Assembly (NCBI GenBank): GCA_947371415.1
Contig: CANBPJ010000007.1
Location: forward strand, 1 to 25,898
From: Burkholderiaceae bacterium
GTDB taxonomy: Bacteria > Pseudomonadota > Gammaproteobacteria > Burkholderiales > Burkholderiaceae
Direction of reading: 5' to 3'
DNA: 25,898 nt
The position numbers were made by a program, and so were the translations under genes. The notes beneath the pieces were generated by a model, which was not told where the DNA came from, ran no database searches, and worked only from the letters and a program-made list of their open reading frames with translations. Shown piece by piece: positions 7,470 to 15,836 of the stretch (positions are counted from its first letter, which is position 1; each line of letters opens with the position of its first letter).

Positions 7470-9056
7470 CTAATAAAGACCAAGGCCGATGATTAAAATC
7501 CCAGCCAAAAAGCCTCCAGCGAACAGTAACGCCCCAACCAACAGGCGGTGAGTACGCCTTTCCTGCAATAAAAGGCCTTTTAAGACCTCTAATTCAGGGT
7601 TTTGCTCTCTCATTGGGGTACGTGCTTGCGCCAAACTCTCTGCTATCAGGCGGGGTAAAGTTGGCAAAATTTGTGCCCAGCTTGGTGCCTCAGCCTTGAT
7701 ACCATCCACCAAAGCTCTCCAACCAAGTTGCTGACTGATCCATTTTTCCAAAATGGGCTTGGCAGTCTTCCAGAGATCCAGATCAGGATCTAGCTGACGA
7801 GCAAGCCCCTCTACGTTCAATAAAGTCTTCTGTAGCAAAGTGAGTTGAGGCTGAATCTCCACCTTAAAACGGCGTGAAGTTTGAAATAAACGCATCAACA
7901 CGATCCCCAAGGAGATTTCTTTTAAAGGGCGGTCAAAGTAAGGTTCACAAACTGAACGTACTGCACCCTCGAGCTCCTCCACTCGCGTATTAGCCGGGAC
8001 CCAACCTGATTCAATATGCAATTCCGCAACACGGCGGTAATCGCGATTAAAGAAGGCGAGGAAATTTAAAGCAAGATAACTTTTATCGGACTGACTCAGC
8101 GCACCAACAATGCCGAAATCCAAAGAAATAAACCGGCCAAATGTTTTTGGCTCCAAGCTAATCATGATGTTTCCAGGATGCATATCTGCATGAAAGAAGC
8201 CATGCTCAAATACTTGTGTGAAAAATATTTCTACGCCATCTGCGGCCAACTTTTTAAAATCGACGCCAGCGGCACGCAACTCTGCAGTGCGCCCAATAGA
8301 AATGCCATCCATCTTTTCCATGACGATGACATTGGTGTGACATAAATCCCAATACATCTCCGGAATCATTAACTTCTGAGAGTCGACAAAATAGCGACGC
8401 AACTGACTTGCATTTGCTGCTTCACGCATGAGATCCAACTCATCATGCAAATATGTATCGAATTCCGCAACGTTTTCACGAGGCTTCAGACGACGACCAT
8501 CCTCTGAAAGTCTCTCAATAATTTTTGCTAAGTCATATAGCAGGGCAAGGTCGCCATCAATGATTGGCAGAATGCCGGGACGTAAGACTTTGACTGCTAC
8601 AGCGCGACCTTCCCACTCAGGATGTTTTTCAGTCCCACGTAATAAACCAAAGTGCACTTGAGCCACAGAGGCACTAGCCACGGGGGTCGCATCAAAACTA
8701 ATAAATACTTCTGGAATCGATTTTCCAAGCGCTTGTTCAATCAAGCGACAAGACTCTTCATTGGAAAAGGGTGGAACTTGATCCTGCAACTTTGCCAATT
8801 CATTAGCAATGTCTTCAGGCAATAAGTCGCGACGAGTAGAAAGTACTTGCCCGAACTTGACAAAGATCGGACCAAGCGCCTCTAAAGTCAAACGAATACG
8901 CTCACCTCTGGGCAAAGATTCGCCTGGTGAGGTCCAGCAAATAATGGTTAATACACCACGACGAATGCCGGGCTTCAGAATATCGCGTAGTAATGGCAAC
9001 AAGCCATAGCGCCATGCGGTAAAGAAAATAAAGGAGAGGCGAGCAAGACGACGCAC
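7470..9056 (-). CDS. ubiB: Ubiquinone biosynthesis ABC1/COQ8-type atypical kinase
   Basis: UbiB is a membrane-anchored atypical kinase/ATPase needed for ubiquinone synthesis. The 528-residue chain carries the defining motifs: KFGQ (67-70) in VKFGQVLSTRRD, the alanine-rich nucleotide loop ASASVAQVH (127-135) in place of a glycine-rich loop, the lysine K156 in AVKVLRP, the catalytic stretch HADMHPGN (289-296) and DFG at 313-315. The C-terminus after about residue 490 is strongly hydrophobic and should anchor the protein in the inner membrane. The start is GTG at 9056, six bases after the ubiJ stop, so the two are probably translated together. Strong agreement with E. coli UbiB over the kinase core leaves little doubt about identity. 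Confidence 0.96.
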   Translation of the reverse strand: MRRLARLSFIFFTAWRYGLLPLLRDILKPGIRRGVLTIICWTSPGESLPRGERIRLTLEALGPIFVKFGQVLSTRRDLLPEDIANELAKLQDQVPPFSNEESCRLIEQALGKSIPEVFISFDATPVASASVAQVHFGLLRGTEKHPEWEGRAVAVKVLRPGILPIIDGDLALLYDLAKIIERLSEDGRRLKPRENVAEFDTYLHDELDLMREAANASQLRRYFVDSQKLMIPEMYWDLCHTNVIVMEKMDGISIGRTAELRAAGVDFKKLAADGVEIFFTQVFEHGFFHADMHPGNIMISLEPKTFGRFISLDFGIVGALSQSDKSYLALNFLAFFNRDYRRVAELHIESGWVPANTRVEELEGAVRSVCEPYFDRPLKEISLGIVLMRLFQTSRRFKVEIQPQLTLLQKTLLNVEGLARQLDPDLDLWKTAKPILEKWISQQLGWRALVDGIKAEAPSWAQILPTLPRLIAESLAQARTPMREQNPELEVLKGLLLQERRTHRLLVGALLFAGGFLAGILIIGLGLY

Positions 9057-9062
9057 GATGAA

Positions 9063-9680
9063 TTAGCCTTTTCGCTCTAAAAGTTGGATCCGCTTTTCCA
9101 TGCGATCAACCGCATCACGCAATACGCTTAATTCATTTTTGCGAATCATAAAATCTCGTTTATTCAAAAGTACTTTTCTTTCTTCGCTGACATACTCCAC
9201 TACATTTTCTAGTAAATCTGTAGCAGCGGCTTGTCCTGCAGAAATCAATCTCTTCCCTTGACGCACAACAAAGTTTGCAGGAGCGTCGCCAATGAAACGA
9301 GCTAGATCCTCTTCATACTCCCAGCGAATCTGTCCCGCTAGCCGGCCCAGCAATTGCGCTAAGTCAGCATCGCCAGTAATCTTGACCGACTTCATTGCAT
9401 TCTCTCGTAAACCGCCAGAACCACCTGTAAGCGCACTCACTACCTCAGCGGATACATCCAGCTCCAAAGTGGGGGTATCAAAATCCGCTAAAGAGACTAA
9501 AGAACCCTCGGGAGTTAACTCAAAATAAAGATTGCCGACTGGCAACTTCAGCAAAATGACTTTACCTGCATGACGTGCCAACTCAGCCATAGCCCATGGC
9601 TCTGCTATGAGGACATGATTAATTCCTCGGCAAGCGGCAGTAGCTGCAATATGGTGAGTCATGGGGGATGCGGTAGTCAT
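9063..9680 (-). CDS. ubiJ: Ubiquinone biosynthesis accessory factor with SCP2 domain
   Basis: UbiJ is an SCP2-type lipid-binding protein that supports the soluble ubiquinone-making complex. The product (205 residues from this start) has an N-terminal helix, an SCP2-like sheet region (about 40-130, with LYFELTPEGSLVSLADF and VKITGDADLAQLLGRLAGQI) and a charged, probably coiled-coil C-terminus ending RDAVDRMEKRIQLLERKG, all as in E. coli UbiJ. Start choice is uncertain: the ATG at 9680 is six bases after a terminator T tract, an ATG at 9662 (MTHHIAA) is closer to the E. coli N-terminus, and a TTG at 9701 lies inside the terminator hairpin. None has a good ribosome site. ubiB follows by six bases. 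Confidence 0.87.
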   Translation of the reverse strand: MTTASPMTHHIAATAACRGINHVLIAEPWAMAELARHAGKVILLKLPVGNLYFELTPEGSLVSLADFDTPTLELDVSAEVVSALTGGSGGLRENAMKSVKITGDADLAQLLGRLAGQIRWEYEEDLARFIGDAPANFVVRQGKRLISAGQAAATDLLENVVEYVSEERKVLLNKRDFMIRKNELSVLRDAVDRMEKRIQLLERKG

Positions 9681-9686
9681 GAGTGT

Positions 9687-9712
9687 AAAAAACCCGCACA
9701 AGTGCGGGCTTT
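9687..9712 (-). terminator. Intrinsic terminator of the Tim44-like gene
   Basis: On the minus strand CCCGCAC and GTGCGGG (9708-9693) form a GC-rich hairpin, probably six pairs with a four-base loop, followed by six Ts (692-687 of the 9 kb line). It lies about 21 bases after the Tim44-like stop and ends only six bases before the likely ubiJ ATG. Confidence 0.82.
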
Positions 9713-9732
9713 CAGTGGAAAGTACCTCAAGC

Positions 9733-10644
9733 TTAAACTAACTGAGAAATACCTGCTAATACCCAGCCTCCAGGGCCAGTTACTGGCTTACTGAGATTCC
9801 AAATTTCAGAGAAATTATTTGCCTGTGCGCCTGCTTGCTCACGAATCATGCCGGTGAATTGCACGCTGCAGTAATAAGTGTTGTCGGTCGTCTCAATTCC
9901 CAGCAATTGCGCATTGAGCGTAACCACGTCAGTTTGATTGGCGCTATCAGCACGGCCCGAAAGATCTTGCTCGATCGTAGCGAACATTTCAGGCGTAGTG
10001 AACTCACGCAATGCAGCCAAGTCACCCTGATCCCATGCTTTTTGCAGGCCTGAAAAATACTGCTTCGCATTCTCTAAAAACGCGTACTCATCAAATCCGG
10101 CTGGCAAGGTTGACTGAAATGGTGCAGGCTCAGCGGCGGCGCTACCAAAAGCGTTGGCAGCAGGCGCAAATGCCGGCTCTTGCCTCGGCGTCTGGTCCAA
10201 ATTAGCGCGCTGCATTCCCTGAGATGGGATATTGCTAGCCTGACCAGCGCCTGAAAGTGCTGGCAATAGTCTGCGGATTACAAACATAATCGCAAAGCCC
10301 GCTAAAACAGCAATCAATAAACCAGTAATTAAAGAGGATGCAGCCTCACCCATACCAAAGTGGGATAAGAGATATCCAATACCGAGTCCTGCAGCAAGAC
10401 CGCCCAGGATCCCACCCATCCCTCCAAAGCGACTAGGTGCTGGTGCTTGAGGGGCTACAGCTGGAGCAGTTGGCTGGGCTTGTTGCGCCGGCTTTTGCAC
10501 AGGAGCGGCCTGTTTTTGCATTGGCGCACTTGGTGCTCTGCCAAAACTTCTGCCACCACCCAGACGGGCTGCATCAACATGGCTTACGGAAGCAAGTAAC
10601 AAGCTTAGACTCAAGAATACTGCTTTGAAAAAATGCTTATTCAT
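9733..10644 (-). CDS. Tim44-like domain membrane protein
   Basis: A 303-residue protein with a probable signal sequence or anchor (residues 1-25, KHFFKAVFLSLSLLLASVSHVDA, likely cut before ARLGGG), a proline/glutamine/alanine-rich linker (36-72), two hydrophobic glycine-rich segments (about 74-94 and 103-124), a second low-complexity linker, and a C-terminal Tim44-like domain (about 184-303) starting FDEYAFLENAKQYFSGLQKAWDQGD. The C-terminal fold in this family is NTF2-like; mitochondrial Tim44 binds membranes and the import motor, but bacterial members have no firm function. It lies between ubiE and ubiJ, which suggests but does not prove a link to quinone metabolism. The ribosome site AGGGGA stands six bases before the ATG. 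An intrinsic terminator follows. Confidence 0.85.
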   Translation of the reverse strand: MNKHFFKAVFLSLSLLLASVSHVDAARLGGGRSFGRAPSAPMQKQAAPVQKPAQQAQPTAPAVAPQAPAPSRFGGMGGILGGLAAGLGIGYLLSHFGMGEAASSLITGLLIAVLAGFAIMFVIRRLLPALSGAGQASNIPSQGMQRANLDQTPRQEPAFAPAANAFGSAAAEPAPFQSTLPAGFDEYAFLENAKQYFSGLQKAWDQGDLAALREFTTPEMFATIEQDLSGRADSANQTDVVTLNAQLLGIETTDNTYYCSVQFTGMIREQAGAQANNFSEIWNLSKPVTGPGGWVLAGISQLV

Positions 10645-10700
10645 ATTTTTATCCCCTATAGAACAACTCGAATTCTTAACTGCTAAAAACTACAAATTCA

Positions 10701-11444
10701 CTAGTATTTAATACCAATATGCAATGCAACGATACCCCCGGACATTCTATGGGTATCTACCTCATCAAAACCGACTCCCAACATAATTTCTTTTAAGGCC
10801 TGCGCATCTGGATGCATCCGAATAGATTCAGCCAAATAACGATAACTCTCAGAATCTTGTGCAATCTTCTCACCCAACCAAGGCAATACCTTGAATGAAT
10901 ACGTGTCGTAAACCGGCTGCAAAAAAGCATCGGGCTTTGAAAACTCTAAGACCAACACTCGACCCCCGGGCTTAATGACACGGAGCATCTCTGCCAAAGC
11001 CACATCCTTGTGGGTCATATTTCTCAAACCAAAAGCCACGGTCACCACATCGAAATGATTGGCGGGAAAGGGAATTTTTTCTGCATCAAACTGAACGCAA
11101 GGTAAAGCTAGGCCTTGATCTAAAAGTCGGTCACGACCAACTCCCAGCATGGAGGCATTGATATCGCTTAACCAAACCTGAGCCTCAGTGTTATGACCCC
11201 AAGCCGCTGCGCGTGCAAAAGCTGCTGCCAGGTCGCCGGTACCGCCGGCAATATCCAACACCTTTTGACCAGGGCGTACTTGAGCGCGAGCAATAGTGAC
11301 TTTCTTCCACAGGCGATGAAGCCCAAATGACATCAAGTCATTCATGACGTCGTATTTGCTAGCTACAGAGTGAAATACCTCTGCAACCTTACCGGCTTTA
11401 TCAGCTTCATCAACGCTTTGGTATCCAAAATGGGTCTTGCTCAT
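10701..11444 (-). CDS. ubiE: Ubiquinone/menaquinone C-methyltransferase
   Basis: UbiE transfers a methyl group from S-adenosylmethionine to the quinone ring in ubiquinone synthesis. The product is 247 residues, close to E. coli UbiE (251). Visible are the N-terminal VFHSVASKYDVMNDLMSFGLHRLWK (23-47), the SAM-binding motif LDIAGGTGDLA (63-73), SDINASML (93-100), FDVVTVAFGLRNM (131-143) and GGRVLVLEFSKP (160-171). The start at 11444 gives MSKTHFGYQ, as in relatives, with AAGAAG a few bases upstream; the open frame extends 21 codons further to 11507 but would then overlap the end of the DUF971 gene. The gap to that gene is 28 bases. The Tim44-like gene follows after 56 bases. Confidence 0.97.
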   Translation of the reverse strand: MSKTHFGYQSVDEADKAGKVAEVFHSVASKYDVMNDLMSFGLHRLWKKVTIARAQVRPGQKVLDIAGGTGDLAAAFARAAAWGHNTEAQVWLSDINASMLGVGRDRLLDQGLALPCVQFDAEKIPFPANHFDVVTVAFGLRNMTHKDVALAEMLRVIKPGGRVLVLEFSKPDAFLQPVYDTYSFKVLPWLGEKIAQDSESYRYLAESIRMHPDAQALKEIMLGVGFDEVDTHRMSGGIVALHIGIKY

Positions 11445-11472
11445 ATTCTTCTTTACTCTGCTGAAATAACCA

Positions 11473-11862
11473 TTAATGACTACCGCATGAATGTCCACCA
11501 GCAACATTCATAGGGGTATCACGATCTACACCGGCAGCAGCTAATTTATCCAAATGGTCTTTCCATATCTGCTCATGGTTTTCGCATAAAAAGTGCAAGT
11601 AATCCCAGGTATACAAGCCAGAATCATGTCCATCTGAGAAGGAGGGCTTCAGAGCGTAGTGACCCACTGGCTCAATGTTGGCAATTAAAACCTCGCGCTT
11701 ACCAGTTTGCAAAGTCTCCTGCCCAGGGCCATGGCCCTGCACTTCAGCCGATGGTGACACTACCCTTAGCAACTCAAAAGGAAGGCGATAGGTATTGCCA
11801 TTGTCATAAGTGAGCTCCAACACTTTTGACTGCTGGTGAACAACGATATTAGTTGGGATCAT
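11473..11862 (-). CDS. DUF971 (GBBH-like N-terminal domain) protein
   Basis: A 129-residue single-domain protein. The family signature is clear: LELTYDNGNTYRLPFELLRVVSPSAEVQGHG (15-45), REVLIANIEPVGHYALKPSFSDGHDSGLYTWDYL (56-89). The same domain forms the N-terminus of gamma-butyrobetaine hydroxylases and is, as I recall, fused to Mrp/ApbC iron-sulfur carrier proteins in some organisms, but its role alone is unknown. The C-terminus ends HSCGSH (124-129), a possible metal-binding tail. The start at 11862 overlaps the stop of the preceding oxidoreductase gene as TAATG, implying translational coupling; a longer reading frame to 11922 would lie inside that gene and is unlikely. ubiE follows after 28 bases. 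Confidence 0.85.
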   Translation of the reverse strand: MIPTNIVVHQQSKVLELTYDNGNTYRLPFELLRVVSPSAEVQGHGPGQETLQTGKREVLIANIEPVGHYALKPSFSDGHDSGLYTWDYLHFLCENHEQIWKDHLDKLAAAGVDRDTPMNVAGGHSCGSH

Positions 11863-14800
11863 TAGACCAATACCCTTTCGATTCCGCCTTGATTGGCTTT
11901 GGCAACATATTCTTGCATCCAATCAGGACCTAATAATTTTTGCGCCATCTCGACCACGATGTAGTCTGCAGTTGTATCGCTGTCAGCATCAAAGCGCGTT
12001 AAACCCTGCAAACAGGATGGGCAGCTAGTCAGCACTTTGATATCGCCAGTGAAGTCGCCTTTACGCAATTCATCGGCACCCTTCTCCATTTCAATCTGTT
12101 TACGGAAACGCACCTGCGTAGAAATATCTGGACGTGTTACAGCCAGCGTTCCAGACTCACCACAACAGCGATCATTTTTCTGAATGGAATTGCCATCTTC
12201 CAACTGAATCAACTCATTTACCGTCTTGAGTGGATCCTGCAACTTCATTGGCGAATGACATGGATCGTGGTACATGTATTTCACACCAGTCACATTGGAA
12301 AGCTTCACACCCTTCTCGAGCAAATACTCATGAATATCAATAATGCGGCAACCGGGGAAGATCTGTTCAAACTGATAGCCTGCCAACTGGTCGTAACAAG
12401 TTCCACAAGAAACCACCACTGTCTTAATGTCTAAATAATTAAGCGTGTTTGCAACCCGATGAAAGAGAACGCGATTATCAGTAATCATCTTCTCGGCCTT
12501 ATCAAAGTCGCCATTGCCACGCTGTGGATAGCCACAACAGAGGTAGCCCGGTGGCAAGACTGTCTGGACACCTATATTCCACAACATCGCTTGAGTTGCT
12601 AATCCAACTTGTGAAAACAAACGCTCTGAGCCGCAACCCGGGAAATAAAATACCGCCTCAGTATCAGCAGAAGTAGTTTTTGGATCTCGAATAATCGGTA
12701 CGTAATTTGCATCCTCAATATCTAAGAGTGCGCGAGCAGTTTTCTTAGGTAAGTTGCCGGGCATCTTCTTATTCACAAAGAAGATCACCTGCTCTTTGAT
12801 ATTCGGCTTCGTTACCGTCGCAGGTGGATGAGCGGTTTGCTTACGCGCAAACTTACGAAATACATCATTACCCAAGCGTTGAAGCTTGTAACCCCAACCA
12901 ATCATGGTCTTACGAACCAAGTTAATAGTATCTGGATCAGTAGCATTCAAAAATAGCATCGATGCAGCCGTTCCCGGATTAAAGCGTTGCTGACCCATTT
13001 TGCGCAACAAGTTGCGCATATTCATCGTGACATCACCAAAATCAATGTTGACAGGACAAGGTGTTAAGCACTTATGGCATACGGTGCAATGAGCCGCGAC
13101 ATCATCAAACATTTCCCAATGGCGAATTGATACGCCACGACGCGTTTGCTCTTCGTATAAGAAGGCTTCGATCAACAAAGAGGTTGCCAAAATTTTGTCA
13201 CGGGGACTGTAGAGCAAATTGGCACGCGGAACGTGCGTAGAGCACACTGGCTTGCACTTACCACAGCGTAAACAATCTTTGACACTATCAGCGATCGCAC
13301 CGATATCACTCTGCTGCATGATGATGGACTCGTGCCCCATCAAACCAAAGCTCGGAGTATAGGCAATACTGAGATCAGCATGCGGCATTAATTTGCCTTT
13401 ATTGAAGCGGCCCTCAGGATCAACGCGGTTTTTGTAAGCGCGGAAATCTTTTAGTTCTGCCTCGGTCAAATACTCAAGCTTCGTAATACCAATGCCATGT
13501 TCACCAGAAATCACACCATCCAATGAGCGCGCGAGCTTCATAATTCGAGCAACAGCGCGATGAGCATCTTGCAACATCTCATAGTCATCAGAATTCACTG
13601 GAATATTGGTGTGGACATTGCCGTCACCAGCGTGCATATGCAGCGCTACAAATACTCGCTTGCGCAAAATATTTTTATGGATGGCTTCAAGTTCATTGAG
13701 GATAGGCTCGAATGCTAGGCCGCCAAAAATGATTCTGAGTTCAGCGCGAACCTCTGTCTTCCAAGAAGCGCGCAGACTGTAATTCTGCAGATCCGGGAAA
13801 TACCTATCCATCTGCGTTAACCATGCAGACCAACCCGCTCGAACCTTGCTAATAAGGTCGAGCGCTTGCTGAACACGATCGCCCAAAATCTCAGCAGTTG
13901 GGATTTCGTAATCTTCAGTCGCCTTACCTAATGGCAATGCACTCTTTTTCAAGAATGCCTCAAGACTATCCAAAACTTGTAATTTATTTTTTAGGGAGAG
14001 TTCAATATTGATGCGCTCAATACCATTGGTGTACTCACCCATACGTGGCAATGGAATCACCACATCTTCATTAATCTTAAATGCATTGGTATGGCGAGCG
14101 ATCGCAGCAGTGCGGGCACGATCTAACCAAAACTTCTTGCGCGCTTCGGCACTAACAGCTACAAAGCCTTCGCCAACCCGATTATTGGCCATACGCACGA
14201 CTTCACTCGTCGCTGAAGCTACAGCCTCTTCATCATCACCGGCGATATCGCCAATCAACACCATCTTAGGCAGGGCATTACGCTTGGACTTGGTGGAATA
14301 GCCAACCGCTCTCAAATAGCGATCATCCAAGTGCTCCAATCCGGCCAGAATGGGGCCGCCATTTTTTGTCAAACCATCAAGGTAGGCCTTAATTTCTACA
14401 ATGCTCGGAATGGCTTCTTGTGCTTGACCAAAAAATTCCAGGCAAACAGTCCGCATGTATTTCGGCATGCGATGCAGAATCCAAGTAGCGCTGGTAATTA
14501 ATCCATCACAACCTTCTTTTTGAACGCCCGGCAAGCCTGATAAAAACTTATCAGTCACATCTTTACCTAAACCTTCTTTACGGAAGCGCTTGCCTTCCAC
14601 TTCAAGAGTTTCTGTTTTTAAGATGTGTTGGCCTGGCTCACTTGCACCATCAGACCAAGTTAACTGAAAGCGAACCGTTTCTGCTACGTGGATTTTTCCC
14701 AGGTTGTGATCTAGACGCTCTACATCCAACCAGTTGCCCTCTGGATCCACCATGCGCCAGCTAGCCAAGTTGTCTAAGGCGGTGCCCCAGAGAACCGCCT

Positions 14801-15701
14801 TCTTACCGCCGGCATTCATGGCGATGTTGCCACCAATACAACTGGCATCGGCAGAGGTGGGATCAACTGCAAATACAAGCCCAGAGCGCTCTGCAGCATC
14901 TGAAACTCTGCGGGTAACTACACCAGCACCAGTAAAGATCGTCGATACCTCATGTTCTACACCAGGCAAACGCTTTAGCTTGACGCTGTCAATTTGCTCA
15001 AGCTTCTCGGTGTTAATTACTGCTGACATGGCATATAGCGGGATGGCACCACCGGTATAACCTGTGCCGCCTCCACGCGGAATAATCGTCAAACCTAATT
15101 CAATGCATGCCTTCACTAAACCGGGGATTTCGGATTCGTAATCCGGCTTGAGAACCACGAGTGGAAACTCAACGCGCCAGTCAGTTGCATCAGTAACATG
15201 CGCTGCGCGAGAGATGCCATCAAAACAAATATTGTCAGAGGCGGTAATACGGCCAAGCTCCTTACGAGCGCGCTTTCGAATCTCGGCAACCTCTTTGAAG
15301 CCCTGCTCAAAGCTGTCAACAGCCTGATGCGCAGCCTCTAATAAGACCTGAACTTGCTCGGCAGACTCACCACTCGACCTCTTCCTCACCTCACCAAGAC
15401 GATGCCATAGCGCGTCAATCAACAATTGACGGCGATTGGCGTTATCTAATAAGTCATCTTGCAGGAAAGGGTTGCGTTGAACCACCCAAATATCACCCAA
15501 CACCTCGAATAGCATGCGGGCTGAGCGGCCAGTACGACGAACCCCACGCAAATCATTCAGAACACGCCATGACTCCTCGCCCAACAAGCGAATCACGATT
15601 TCACGATCGGAAAAAGAGGTGTAGTTGTAAGGGATTTCGCGGAGGCGGGGTGAATCCGACTCGGCACCCAACAACTGGTTCAAAGCTAGTGGAGCGTTCA
15701 T
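11862..15701 (-). CDS. Giant FAD-linked, Fe-S oxidoreductase with DUF3683-type N-terminus
   Basis: At 1279 residues this joins what are often separate subunits, as in GlcD plus GlcF. Order: an N-terminal region (1-150) I recall as DUF3683; an FAD-binding-4 domain with PRGGGTGYTGGA (208-219); an FAD-oxidase C-terminal domain with HMHAGDGNVHTN (688-699) and GEHGIG (733-738); two 4Fe-4S clusters, C810/C813/C816/C820 and C872/C875/C878/C882; and two cysteine-rich CCG modules, C1055-C1056 with C1099/C1102, and C1179-C1180 with C1227/C1230. Related enzymes oxidise D-lactate, glycolate or D-2-hydroxyglutarate and pass electrons towards quinone; the substrate here cannot be read from sequence. All expected cysteines are present. 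No membrane segment is obvious. There is no clear ribosome site; an inverted repeat lies six bases before the ATG. DUF971 is coupled downstream. Confidence 0.92.
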   Translation of the reverse strand: MNAPLALNQLLGAESDSPRLREIPYNYTSFSDREIVIRLLGEESWRVLNDLRGVRRTGRSARMLFEVLGDIWVVQRNPFLQDDLLDNANRRQLLIDALWHRLGEVRKRSSGESAEQVQVLLEAAHQAVDSFEQGFKEVAEIRKRARKELGRITASDNICFDGISRAAHVTDATDWRVEFPLVVLKPDYESEIPGLVKACIELGLTIIPRGGGTGYTGGAIPLYAMSAVINTEKLEQIDSVKLKRLPGVEHEVSTIFTGAGVVTRRVSDAAERSGLVFAVDPTSADASCIGGNIAMNAGGKKAVLWGTALDNLASWRMVDPEGNWLDVERLDHNLGKIHVAETVRFQLTWSDGASEPGQHILKTETLEVEGKRFRKEGLGKDVTDKFLSGLPGVQKEGCDGLITSATWILHRMPKYMRTVCLEFFGQAQEAIPSIVEIKAYLDGLTKNGGPILAGLEHLDDRYLRAVGYSTKSKRNALPKMVLIGDIAGDDEEAVASATSEVVRMANNRVGEGFVAVSAEARKKFWLDRARTAAIARHTNAFKINEDVVIPLPRMGEYTNGIERINIELSLKNKLQVLDSLEAFLKKSALPLGKATEDYEIPTAEILGDRVQQALDLISKVRAGWSAWLTQMDRYFPDLQNYSLRASWKTEVRAELRIIFGGLAFEPILNELEAIHKNILRKRVFVALHMHAGDGNVHTNIPVNSDDYEMLQDAHRAVARIMKLARSLDGVISGEHGIGITKLEYLTEAELKDFRAYKNRVDPEGRFNKGKLMPHADLSIAYTPSFGLMGHESIIMQQSDIGAIADSVKDCLRCGKCKPVCSTHVPRANLLYSPRDKILATSLLIEAFLYEEQTRRGVSIRHWEMFDDVAAHCTVCHKCLTPCPVNIDFGDVTMNMRNLLRKMGQQRFNPGTAASMLFLNATDPDTINLVRKTMIGWGYKLQRLGNDVFRKFARKQTAHPPATVTKPNIKEQVIFFVNKKMPGNLPKKTARALLDIEDANYVPIIRDPKTTSADTEAVFYFPGCGSERLFSQVGLATQAMLWNIGVQTVLPPGYLCCGYPQRGNGDFDKAEKMITDNRVLFHRVANTLNYLDIKTVVVSCGTCYDQLAGYQFEQIFPGCRIIDIHEYLLEKGVKLSNVTGVKYMYHDPCHSPMKLQDPLKTVNELIQLEDGNSIQKNDRCCGESGTLAVTRPDISTQVRFRKQIEMEKGADELRKGDFTGDIKVLTSCPSCLQGLTRFDADSDTTADYIVVEMAQKLLGPDWMQEYVAKANQGGIERVLV

Positions 15702-15706
15702 GGCGT

Positions 15707-15723
15707 CATATTTGATAAATATG
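15707..15723. promoter_or_regulatory. Inverted repeat CATATTT-GAT-AAATATG, candidate operator
   Basis: Two perfect 7-base arms flank a 3-base centre in the 135-base divergent gap between the giant oxidoreductase (minus) and ilvA (plus). It ends five bases from the oxidoreductase ATG, where a ribosome site would normally lie. It could be a regulator binding site or a weak AU-rich hairpin limiting translation. The remainder of the gap shows no strong promoter to my eye. Confidence 0.5.
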
Positions 15724-15836
15724 CATTTTAATTGAGGGATCTTGATATTGGCAGGAAACCAAGAAAGATGTTGGCCTTAGGTGATAAACCCTTGCAAATC
15801 TAAGGGCTTAGAGCCCATTCATGGTACGCTCATCGG

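Noticed and set aside
11445..11507. 21-codon N-terminal extension of UbiE
   Set aside because: It overlaps the end of the DUF971 gene, is not present in known UbiE proteins, and the ATG at 11444 has a purine-rich ribosome site.
11863..11922. 20-codon N-terminal extension of the DUF971 protein
   Set aside because: It lies inside the upstream coding sequence; the TAATG overlap at 11862 gives the expected family start.
14734..15060. 108-codon plus-strand open frame inside the giant oxidoreductase gene
   Set aside because: It lies wholly antisense to a strongly conserved FAD-binding domain and its translation resembles no family I know; a shadow frame.
15707..15723. The oxidoreductase/ilvA inverted repeat as an FNR site
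   Set aside because: One half site TTGAT is present but the matching ATCAA four bases later is not.
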